The notes under the pieces are model-generated. The model was not told the origin of the DNA. It worked only from the letters and a program-made list of their open reading frames with translations, and made no database searches. DNA of 64,000 nt, taken from NCBI GenBank assembly GCA_034336665.1, contig JAPFBE010000003.1:16656360-16720359 (forward strand), read 5' to 3'. The position numbers and the translations under genes were made by a program. How positions within the stretch are numbered: the first letter of the stretch is position 1; the number at the start of each line of letters is the position of its first letter. The stretch is from Luscinia megarhynchos (Eukaryota > Chordata > Aves > Passeriformes > Turdidae). Below are positions 44,501 through 56,900 of the stretch, piece after piece.

Positions 44501-44868
44501 ATTCATTTTTACATCCCAAACAGAAGGCTGTAGACAAAAAAACAAATTGCGGTTCTTAGATTTAGAAATCTCTTTGAAGAGCTTCTTGATCACCTAAAAA
44601 CGCCTGAAACTGAACCACTGCTTCATGTATTAATGTTATCACTTTAATTATAACCTGCAGTATCTGCCTCCTCTTTTTTTTCTTTTGAAGAATATAGAAG
44701 TTCAGAAACTGCTCATATAAAGAACAGAAAATACTGGTTGTATTCCCATATGGAATTATAATGACTTTAGATTCTTTCATGCCTTCTGAAAATATTTTTG
44801 TAAGCAAAGTATGAAAGCAGAAATCCACGTCAGTCCTCCAAAAGAGCTTTGTGTTATAGTGAAAATGT
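41529..44868. other. intergenic sequence and SYAP1 3'UTR
   Basis: AT-rich, no gene recognised. The part next to 44868 is the SYAP1 3'UTR. An ATTAAA-type signal on minus (TTTAAT at 44643-44648) and a canonical AATAAA (TTTATT near 42788) are candidate ends. The 73- and 88-codon ORFs here are unsupported. Confidence 0.4.
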
Positions 44869-44996
44869 TTAACTTTCTTCTTGCAGCATTTCTTCTATTT
44901 CTTTATCCCAGTTTTCATCACGCTTTTCTGATTCCGTCACCACCTCATACTCTTGAAGCTCTTGTTGCAATTCCTTTTCCCAATCAGCAGTTTCTT
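44869..44996 (-). CDS. SYAP1: SYAP1 terminal coding exon 9
   Basis: 128 nt including TAA, encoding [19 protein letters not shown] then [20 protein letters not shown] and ES. Acceptor TTTTAG. Strongly acidic end typical of the family. Confidence 0.95.
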
Positions 44997-47900
44997 CTAA
45001 AAGAGACAAATGATGTGTAAGAACCTAATGGATAATATTGAATGTTGCTTATTTATATAAAACTAGATGAATTTGCACTGAATCTCTCTTATATCCCCTA
45101 AACTTTATGGACTATTCTTCTCAGAAACAACAGGAACTTCAGAAATGTCACCTTCCTATTGATCATAAGTAGGAATTAATATACAAGGCTATATTTCTAT
45201 ATGTACGATATGATATAATACAATATAATACAATACAATATAATGCAAATACACAGCTAAGTCATTATGTGTGTCCCTTTGCAAGATCATTTTTTACCTT
45301 CTTTCACTCTACTTTCAACTGAATCTCCCTTTGCAATTTTAAATCTCCATTAAAAAATGAAGTTTGTAAAAGTGTGGATATACTGTTTTGGAAAAAAGAA
45401 ATCAAGATCAAATACTGTGGCTAGCTTGAAACAAAGAAGGTACTCTCCTCACTGACATTTATAGCTAGGCAAGCTCATTTAATCAGGGTTAAAGGTAATC
45501 AAATTTCATACTTCAGGGCAAAAAATGAGTCAGAAGACATTCCTGTGTTGTTAAATCTCTATTTTAATTAGCTCTACCTATCATAGGCAAGAGTGTGGGG
45601 GAGGTGATGGGTGTTTGATGTGTTGGTTGTTACTTCAGCCTAGATAGGAAGGTACACGATTCCAGAGTCCAAGTCAGTCCGGCCAGCTGACAGTTTCTCT
45701 GAACAAGTAACACATTAATGGCCTATTGAAACACTTTCATCAAAGAACTAGATGCAGGAAACTGGTACTACTCATGACAATTCCTCAAGCTTGGCTATGT
45801 AATGGATAGGAAAAAAATCAGAAAACAATGATTCAGCAAAATCCAAAGCATCTACATATGCAAGTGTTGTCATAGTATATTATGGATGGCCAGAGTCACA
45901 TCATCAGAGACTGTTTTTATGCTCTTTACACTGATATTAGCTCTTCTAAATGATTTTAATTAATAAGCTCCACTTAATTTCTTCTAATTCTCACAACTAT
46001 TTGTTAAATTTTATCTGTTCCAAATGCCTGTAAACCTTTATAGGCAGAGGCCTCTTCAAGCCTGGTGCAAATGTTGCCCTTTTAGCTAATGCCAAAAGAA
46101 GAAAACAGCCTGACTTTCAAATACTGCACTTTATCTACAAGGATGTCAATTAAAGAAAACAATTAATATGCAGAAGAACCTATGAAAGAGAAAGGAGGAG
46201 ATAAAAAGAAAAAAAAGCCCACATTCACTTTCATAAAAGAGCGACCTAAAACTCTTAGGTTCTTTGGATTTAAACCACTCACCATTAACATTCTGCATAA
46301 GATGTGGTTTGACCATGGCAAAAATTATCATTAATTTCTGCAATATCTCATAGAAGGTTGTTTCATACACTTTGGAAAAAAAAGCCACAGATCTACATTT
46401 CTAAACTGGATTAGAAATTTTTTCTTCCTTTTAAATCAACTAGTCTTAGAATTGCTCTATGTAAGAAACAGAGGTAATAGTAGCTTTACCTTCTACTACT
46501 GAAGTCTCTTCTTTCTTTTTGTCTAGCACTAGTTGTTCCATTTCTTTTCTTAGATCTTCCTGATTCAGATTACAGGTATCAAAAGCATCACTCACAAATT
46601 CTGATACACCTGGACTGGTGGAAATCTCTTCCTCATCCTGCAATAAGACACTTTAGTATAAACTTATCCAGACAGGGTAAAACAAGTGTGTCTGCTTTTA
46701 AATAGAGTTGGCAAAACCCAAAAGCATTACTCTCACAACTATTTCTCTTTTTGACTACTCTTAAGAGTACTTTTGTACAAACAAAAATGTTACAGATTTG
46801 TAAAATGGAAGATAGTCATCTGTACTGAAAATTATCTGCTTTACATTTCAGGCTGTCTTTTTGTGCTTTTAACTTTAATTCTTAGTTTGTAATCTTCAGA
46901 AAGAATTATAAACTCCTGATTAGTTTAAAACAGGACGTAAATATTAAAAATTTGAGCATAATTCAGTAATAGTTTTCTACACCAAAGTAAGGTTAAGAGA
47001 GGACTACTCTTTGGAAATCTTTGCCCACTGCATATTATTGGCAAGTGAATGCACAGTTCTGCTTCTGCCAAGAGTGTTCTCTGGCACCAATTTTACAATT
47101 CAGAAATGAACAAGGGGTCATTAGGTGTCTAAGGTAAAGGTTTTTGCATTGCCAAGCAAAAGTGAAATAAAACAGTGTTGCTATTGCAATGCATCATTTA
47201 GATTTTCTATACTTCAGCCTGACCACATCTTAAAGAGTTGGACAGAACATGGCACACAAATACGTTTTTATGAAGGTACTGCAATGCAATGCTAACCTTC
47301 AAACATTTTGGAAATTTCACTCCGGACAGTAAAATTACATCATAATGTGCAGGGTACTAAGGAAAACATTGTTCAGATAAACTACAGTTTCTGCAACTGA
47401 AAATAAGTTTCAAGATTATATGCTAAAAATTAATATCACAGCAAAACAGCAGCAGGTTAGGACTATCAGGTACTATATTATTATGGTTTCATAGCAGAAC
47501 TTACTAAAAAATATGCATAATTACTCCTTAAGGAACAGCTTCACATACTAAATCCCAGATAAAATACAACAGCATTTTTACCTCTTGTGATTTTATTTGA
47601 GGCTTTATTGTAACAGGCGGTGTTTTTGGCCGTACTGTTTCTATCAAGGGGAAAAAAAAGGTAGATACCATTTAAACATATAAAAATCTCATTTAATTAG
47701 CATAGCTATTAAATATACAAGGAAATACTGTATTTTAAGGAATCCTGTGGTTAAAGGCTGAATTTAGCAACAGGTGAACCATTTTCAAAAACAAAGAGAA
47801 ACAATTTTCTATTCATAATTATGACAAATTTAGCAAGCCATTTCCTCATTATGGCTCCAAACTTAAGAGACAGGACCCCTCTGACCCTCAAAATGACATC

Positions 47901-50900
47901 CCAAGATCTTTAATGTTATAAATGCATAAACTTGGTAATGAAATCCAGTCGCTGTTTATCACAGAAGTTCTTAAACTCCTCAGGCTGGGTACTAGTGCTG
48001 ACATGAGTGCCAGCTAGCTCTTGGGCAGACCAGACTGCACATGTACTATGCACTCCCGCTAAGGGCACATGAGAACAGTGTTCTGCAGCCTCACCTTTCA
48101 CACAGGCAAAGGAAATCACTGAGAAACAAACCCAAGAAGCTGGTCTCAATTTCCTAAGAAAACCTGCTGCATTGTATTGTATGCTCTGTATTTAGAGCAT
48201 GGTGCTAGGAATGATTGTTGACAAGCAAGGTTAGATCTTTTCCCTGGCAGGTAAAGGAACATCCCAGCTTTCTTCCTCATGCAGCTCTCAGGGGAGATGA
48301 GTTACAATAAAGAGCCAGGTGGTTGCAAGAACAATTAACATACAGGGGCTGTAGTAGTGGTAGAGTGCTTGCTTAGCAGTTCTCTTTGCTTAAACATGCA
48401 AAGCAGCTCTGAGCTTGCAACTCTGCTTCCTACAGGGTGCCCAGGTGGATCCTTTCTGCTAACTCAGCAATTTCTGATTTTTTTTTGTTTAATTTTTTAA
48501 ATAAGGTCAGTTTTAATTAAAATCATTCCCTAATTGGTAGCTGTCACTGCTTTTATATCTCATCTACTCAATGCCCACTGCTCTGTCCCATCTTCTCTCT
48601 TCCTTCCACTTTCCTGTCTCCAGAGGATCTCTCACTGCACCCAACACTGCAGCCAAAGAGGCTCCAGCATTCCCTGCTTGGGGAAGCTGCAGGACATGGC
48701 AGTAACTCTTTGCTGTTCAAGAGAGGTGCCTCAGGCCCCACCTGCTGCTCTGCACTGGGCCATGCCCCAGTCAGGTGTGACTGACGTGCCATCAGGATCA
48801 CTCTGGATCTCCTGGCACAGCACCAGCTCCTCCACTGCAGTGTGCTCTCATCCCAAGATGACCTAGTTCCTAACTACAGAGCTACCAATACCTAGAGAAG
48901 GGCTAGAACTTGGCATTAAGTTATATTATATTATATATGTTATATTATGTTATGTTATTTATCTTATATAGCCTTCACACTAGAATGAAGAATATCTTCC
49001 ATTTGTCTCTTCCTTTCACATCTATCACGCTCATTTAACGTTCTGAAAGGAGCAGCTAAGGAGGAGACAGAAATGGAAAGCTAACAATTCTATTTTATAG
49101 ACACTCAGCTTTAAGAAGAAAAAACCCTGAACATTATAAAGAACTACCAACAGGCAATTACTTCCAGTTTTAGCCTCCAATTAGAGAATCCAACTTTCGA
49201 AAAGGTTACTTAAACCAAAAATAACATGTATGATTCAGAGCTTCCCAATTCTATGCAATTTCTGAGTCAAACAAAACATGCATTTACTACACTCTGGTAC
49301 ATGCATCTTTGCCATTACAGAACATGCAGTCATTAACAAATATATCTGCATATCCCACACATGTGGTTTGAAATGTAGAAGAGCTGCAACAGGCCAAAAG
49401 ACGGTGGAGTTTTTTGGTTTTTTTAAAATGAAGATACGTTTTGCTTTAGTCACAATGGGAATTTTACTAGAATCCAGCAACTTTCACTTTGACTGAATGG
49501 TACTTTCCAAGGATTTGAGTGACTCAAACATAACATTTTTGTTGCTCAATAAGATCAGATGCCATCTCTCCTGTAAAATTGAGACACTCCAGTTAAAAGA
49601 GCCATAGTTTTGGGACAGTAAACAACTGTTCTGAATAAAAGTAGTGGGAATTGGTGCCTCTTGGTCTACAGTATATTCTGGACTAGCCTGTCCTGTCAGC
49701 ATTGTCGGACAGCAATGCTGACAGGACAGGCTACTACAGAATTTACTCAGAGAAAACTACTTTTTCCACCCTAGATGGGGACCTTGACTAGGCTGACACA
49801 GACACACTCCAAACAAAACCCATGAGAAGCATGAGACAAACTGGTAACAAAGGCACACATGCAACACGGAAGCCCAGCTTTGTAATTACATCTGTAGCCT
49901 CCCCTTCACCCCAAACTTCAGCTGCCCATCCAAGGAGCAAAGGCCCAACTGAGTAACCTTAGCTCAGACTGTGCAGAAGATTACTAAGCTGTGCATAAGA
50001 CCTGTAAAAAAGGCTGTAAAAAGAATAAGAAAGGTGACTCAAAAGGAAAAATACCTATATAGAAAGATTACATTCAGAAAGGAGGAAAAAGAAGCTAACT
50101 TGGCAGTGATCAGCTGACTGTCAGGCCAGCAGTGTCAACAGGACATAAGTACTAGTGGATTTTATGGACAACAGTTGATTGATGTTGGAGATATGAGAAC
50201 CATTGCAAGGTGCAGCAAAGGCTTTCTCCTTCTGCCCAATGAGCCTGCCAAGATCCTTCAGGTGTCTTACCAGGGATGGTGAATGTACCTAGGTTAAGCT
50301 AAGATTTAAGGAGCTACTAATTTTCTTTCATGTTTCTGCCAGTAACTGCTTTATACTCCTTAAGCCACAGATATTCCTGCTTGCAGAATCTGTTAACATG
50401 CAAAGAGGTCCAGTGGTTTGTAAGAGAGTCATTAAAAATCATCTGTAGAAACTGATCACTGTACCTGAAGAGACATTTCCTGAAGCAGTTTTTTCATCTC
50501 AATGCTGAATCCCAGGTAGCCTCCTAGTCAGCACTTCTGTTTCCACAGCCTGCACTCCACTACCACAGTAGTTCTACCCCTGTATCACTCACTAACTTCT
50601 GTCTGGCATGAGAGATGAGCAAAAGCAAAAGCAAACCACATGCCAGCTGGCTAGTACCTGCTGTGTGATCAAGTGAATCAAAGGTATCTCCTACTTTTCT
50701 CTGACAAGTCAAAAACCACTAATGGTCATGAGCTGTCATAAGCCAAGAACCACATTTCTTCTCTTGAGATTACCACTCTTCTGACAAAGTTGGCTGAAAC
50801 TGGAAAAAGCTTGAAGCACCAGGAGCCTCCTCTTCCCCAACCCACAAGTATGGTGAGAGAAGCCCTGATTTAATAGGTAATCTAGGATAAAAATGTGATG

Positions 50901-53900
50901 GCACCTGATATATATAATGAGCATTTGTTGATGCCTAAAAATTTTAGCTTTTTAAATATATTTGCAGCTTTGCATATTTTTAATATATAGCTATATAGTG
51001 TCTATCACTTGCTCACTCTTTAGAACAGTAGTTACCCTTTCTCACATATTATGCCACACTCTTGAAATCCTGTTTGGTCTTATTTTCAGGAATATTCAGG
51101 AATTTTCAGGAATATTTTCCTTTCTGACAAGGACATCCTGTTTTGCACTAGCACCTGGGCTGAAATAGTAAGGTACTTTGTAGATATAACAAGATATAGG
51201 GCTAAGAATCCGTGGAGGGACTACAATGGGGCAGATCCAAGGGAAGGCAACTGTTCTCCTATTGGATGTACTTGCTAGACATGCTAACTAAAGAAACTTC
51301 TAAAAATTGTGAAAATTTGATGCTGTATATGCATATAAGTATTATATGTGCAACTGAAAGCTTTCATTAAAATACTGCTCTTTATGTTATCTATTTTTAT
51401 TATTGTTTGAAAAAATTTTCTTCCAATTTTAGACAACAGCATGATACTAAGTTAATGAGCTGTGCTAAAACAAATGTTTCCCATACCTTTCAGTTCCCCA
51501 TCCTCTTCTCTGCCTTTGCTCTCTTCCTTTCCTGCTGCTTGCTGTTGAGCTGCAAGTGCAGTGAGTTGTGCAGACTGTTTAATTAGGGACACCCTGTAGA
51601 AATAATTTCTCCAGAACACCTCCTCCTTTACACTAGAGAGAACAAACAGATTTTGATTATTACATTTGGAATACGATTCCTTTTACTATCTAGCAGTGAA
51701 ATAAAATTAAATATGCAGATAGGAGGAGTAGATAAAGGTGATATTTAAGTAAAAACTTAAAGAAATTTGTGACATTAACACATTCTAAAATGTCCATAAT
51801 TTTAGAAGTTCCTGATCTCTCACAAGACACTTGCAATTGACTTGAACCTACAATAGTAAAGTTGTAACTCCAGAAAAAGCTTAACAGCATGCAGTAATAC
51901 ATGGTATGGAAGAATATGATGCTGTTCTATCTCTCCTGACAAACTATGTCAACAAACCACACAACCCCAACAACCCTATTCTCTTCCCCTCTAAGCCAAA
52001 CACTCTATTATTGTTAAACTATAATTGTTCACATCTTCCCCAGACATCAGGTGGAACTGGAATATCTGTGGTTGCAGAAGCCATTCCTAGATTGCAGCAG
52101 ACTATTTCACTATCTGCCCTTTAACCCACAGGCAACAAAAGGCAGAAATAGAAATGGCAAGATCTGTGGGGAGGAACTTGTGTAGGTTAAGAAAGAATGA
52201 CTTTACCTTTACACCTATTCAGACAAAAAGTAACCACTGAGACTAAGAACAGGAAAAAAAATATATTAAGCAATGTGGTAGAAAAGGAAAGGTAGCATGA
52301 CCAGAGGCTGAAGACAGAGCATCAGAGAATACGGGCAGATTTTCAGAACTGACAACAGAGAAGAAGGTAAACAGAATGAGAAGGTGGGAAGTTTTATAAA
52401 AGGAGATTTAAGATAGAAAATGTCACAAGGAAAGATTTTCTTTCTGCTTCAATCCTTAGACAAGGAGACTGATGTTGGGAATTCCCACTTAAATAGAAAG
52501 TTGAGTTGTGAAACAAGTGCTAGGAGTTTGGGACTGGAATTATAGGTGCAGAATAAAGCTCTGCAACACAGAGCTTTTCCCATTTCCTATCCAAATCAAG
52601 TTTTTCTTGCTTGCATTGCTGCTTTTTTATGACACATTCTATTACCATTTCTCCAGGGGTGGTCTCTGACTATCTATAATCACCTTTTTTGGATGTCAGT
52701 TCCACCAACAGATCTGAACATTTTTATTTTTGCCTTTACCTTTCTTTGGAGAAAAAAAAATAATTTAGCACACTGAACATGGAAATACTGAGGGCCTCTC
52801 CCATACTTAAGTCAACAGGTGCTTATTAGTTCTGTCTCACAGATATACTTTTTTCCTCACCTTAAACTGCTGAACTGCAATGCACATGCAATACTCCATG
52901 TGTTAGACACTAGCATAAAAATATACCTACACATTGGAAGAACATAAAGAACTGAAGGAAGTGAAAGGAACAAAGAGCAATTTATAAGTATTTACAGACA
53001 CATTAAAAGCATGATGGTACAGTTATCAGCAGAAATTACTTACTGTTTGGGAACAAGGTCAAATCTCATCCTATTGAGAAGCTCATCTTCTTGTAACATG
53101 ACCAGTGCAACAGGGTACATTTGATCAAAGTCAAAATGAAACTGCACACCTGCCGGAGGATCTCGCAGAAAATTCCGTTTATCCTTTGAAGAACATATTT
53201 CTGGCCATTAAATGGTATCAGAAAAAGGACACCATATTTCACACACAAGAGCAGCAAAGCAATCTGTAAAGCCTTTCTAAAAATAAAAACTATATTGAGG
53301 ATCTGGTTTGGTTCAAATTGAAACTGATATAACTATTTACTCTTGCACATGAGTGGTGTAGTGACAGACATATTACAGTATCTTGAAAACACATAATTGA
53401 ATAAACTCACTTTAAAAACCCAGTAGCTTTAATTCTGCCAAGAGAAAATTTCAAATCTTAAAGGAAGTGAAATACTTACTGCTGATAAGGCCAGTATTTG
53501 TTGTTGAATTGTCTCTTCTTCATTGCTGTCTACCCAAGGAGGCACTGCTGCTTCTAGTATTGAAAGGAGGAAGATAATTGCATTTATAATACTTGGAAAA
53601 AACCCACTCCAGATAACAGACTTTACATAAAGTAACACAGAGTGTCACAAAAGTAAGCAGAGTTACACCAGTATGCCAAGTCATTGTGTCTTTTTCCTAA
53701 ACTAAGTCCATGGCATAAGAGAGAAATCCTAGGAATGGATCCTTGCTTATCAGAGATAAAAAAATAATAAGTAAATAGTTGCTAATCTCTGTTATTGTAA
53801 AAATAAAACTGTGGGGATTTTTTTGCAGCATGCACCAGTCAGAATTTGGTGCCTCTTAATTTAGCTACTGAAGAAGTGCTGTATAACTGGTTAAGGTGCC

Positions 53901-56900
53901 TGCAAATAGTATTTCCAGATCCACTTTAAATGTGTAAACTTTGTCTAAATTAAGTTTGCAAAGTAACTTACACCCAGAAGACACCAATTATTTAACAATG
54001 GAGAAAAAAATGTTATAAATTTGTTATGAATTACAACCCGTTATACACTGAGTAATAAGCCTACTCCAGTTCAGCTGGTTTACACTGTTATACAGATACT
54101 TCCAAAATAGTTATTTGGGCTGTACAGAGAGAAAAATAAACTATTGTAGATGAATAGATATTTATCAATCTCTTTGCTGTCAATGCAAATTCCACCTACA
54201 GAGAAAATATGACACATCTGTAGCAGATAAATAATTCTTGTGCCCTTAAACTAAAAACACTTATTTGCCTGTGCAGCTGATACCAGCAAGACCTTTCACC
54301 CACATGCTGATGCTTCTTTCAGTCAGGCCATCTGTCACTTCTCCTTTGGCCAATCTAGCTACCTATTTTCATGAAGCTTTTAGAAATATATTAAGAGAAT
54401 CCCAAGTTTACTGACAGACAAAAAGACAGAAATACACACAACACAATCCCATAAGCCATCTTGCAAGAAGAAACCAGACTAACATACTAACTACAAACAC
54501 AATGAAAAATTTTACCATAATCCATTTTAAATCAGCTCTTTTTCAAGATTAACGAAGTCACAATGTACTCAAACTGTCAGAAATTATTGCATTCAGGTAA
54601 CATGATAAAAAAGATAAAAATCAATGATGAAACACAATGTGAGAAAACAACTTTGCTAAAATGGTGATCTTTGAGTTTATTTCATAAAACAGAATTTGGT
54701 TATAAAAGCAAATCTAAGCCAACTAGATAATGCAACACTAACCTCATTATATTTTTAAATATAATCTTCCAACATATGCATTAAGTTCTGCCACAATGTG
54801 TTTCTTTAAATAGTGTTTTGATAGTAGTTTTAGATACAGGTTAATTATCCAGCTTTCAGCAACGTTTCACTTATGTGATGTTAAGCATCATCAAAAAAAG
54901 CATACATTACCTGATTTTTTGGTTTGCTGCTCTTGGACAAATTTCTTCTGCTCCTTCTGAAAATCTCCAATAATTGTCTAAAATAAAAATTAGGAAACCA
55001 CAATTAAAAAAAAAATTCACTCTTCTTGTTTTATGTTCAGTCAGAAAGTGCTTTCAAATACATTGCATATTCTAATATTTGTGGTGGCCCTTCCTGTAAG
55101 TTAAAAATCTTTCATGTCAATCATACACTTACTTTTACTGAAACATTTGATTTAGCATTTAAAACTATTGCATACATTTATAGTTTTATCAAGTTCAGAG
55201 GACAAGGAAAAAAGATGGAAAATCTTAGCTGATAATTTGAAAATTGGCATACTATGCATATCCACTTACTGTCTCACTGTATCAAATAAAGATAATGCAG
55301 ACTGCTTAGACTTATTTAAACATGTTTTTAAAGCACTAACACTTAGAGACATCCTTGGCCTTACAGAAGTTTCAAGATGTCCTGGGTTGCCTAAGAAATA
55401 TATCCATTGCAAGAAATTGGACTTTCAAAATTGTAAAGCTGGATTTCAGAACACTGCTTAGCTGAAACAAAATAACTTCTCTGCTTATGTTGTTGACAAA
55501 GTCTCATTTAAAAAATCATACTTAGTAATATTCTATATTGAATTTAGAATTTTAAAAAAGGAGAATGGTCTCAGAATTCAGAATTCCACAATCTATAAGT
55601 AAGATTGCAAATGGCCTGTGGTTGAAAGCAGAGGCAAAAAAGATGAAACTAGAAATGAATATTTAAACCACTCCCAAAATACAAGTTTTATGCGGTGAGG
55701 TCTATGAATGAACAAGTTGCCAAAATGCACAGAAGTCTTCAATCTAAATCCTGATACTGGTTACTATCAGTGAGAGTGTCAGTTATACAGTAGTGTCAGT
55801 TACATAACAGATTATTGTGCTTCCTTCTGGTTTAAAGTGATATTTATTTTTTTCTATTTATAGAATAAAATAATTTGTATGGTTTAAGAAGAAATGTGTG
55901 ATTTAGGTATAACCTTGCTTCTCCTGTATGTAATACTGATTAATCCAAACAGGGAATTCATATTACTCCAAGACATTTACAGAAAAAAACTGTATTTAAG
56001 GCATCAAATTTGCTGTAGGTACTTAGCTACAGTTTCTTAGGAGTATTACTATTAGTGCATTAAATTAACAAATAACCTTGTTACTGGATTTTTCCTCTTT
56101 GATGTAGATAAAAATAACATTAGACTCTGATACTACTGTAGAAGGAAACAGATCTCTGCTATTATTACATGGACAACTGTCAATGAAATCTGAAGACAAA
56201 ATCTAAAATGTGATCATAATAGAAATTAATTTGATGCCATTTGATGATTTGTTTGGAAGACAACATGAACACTAATTATATCAAGAAGTAGAATTCTATT
56301 GTATTAAAAAAATAAACAGGAAATGCTGTAGCTCTCCAGAAGGGCTGAGAGATGGGAGCAGGAAAAGGGTTTGCCTGTGTCAGACACTCCTGGATGCACA
56401 GTCTGCTACAGCTGGGATGGTTTTGAGCAGCTCCCTTTCCCTTCCCTTCCCAGATACTCAACAGCAAACACAGAACACTTCAGGGCACTTATTGCTGCCT
56501 TTTTCCTTTTTTTTCTTTTCTTTCTGCCAAGTTTGTGGCTTAAAGCACTGGAAGAACACTTGTTGGCACAAGTTAAGCAACTGGAGCTGACAGACAGGAA
56601 CAGAGAGGGCAAGAACTACGTGGCAGGGTCAGGGTAGGAAAAGAACAGGACAGTAACAAGGTGTTTCATTATCTCACTGGTTCTTATGAAACTGTACCTG
56701 TATATCCCTAAGGTCCTAGGACACAGTATGTACAGCACCAAGCTAATTCTGACTTTTGCACAGAGGTGCCTTTATGATGAAAGCCACCTCATTCATTTTT
56801 CCAGCTAAATAACCTGTGGGGCAAAAAGAAACCACACATCTTGGGACAGACATTCCCCAACTGTCTGTCTCAAATTCTTCCACCTGCATCAGCATTTTTC

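Larger units (their letters stand above)
47641..51486 (-). other. SYAP1: SYAP1 intron 6
   Basis: 3.8 kb. Holds a TTATA microsatellite (48921-48970), a near-perfect foldback (49670-49747) and a small TTTTCAGGAATA tandem repeat (51083-51118). ORFs at 48534-48866 and on the opposite strand are unsupported. Confidence 0.7.

Noticed and set aside
48534..48866. 110-codon plus ORF in SYAP1 intron 6
   Set aside because: Cys/His/Ser-rich but with no zinc-finger spacing and no conserved pattern.
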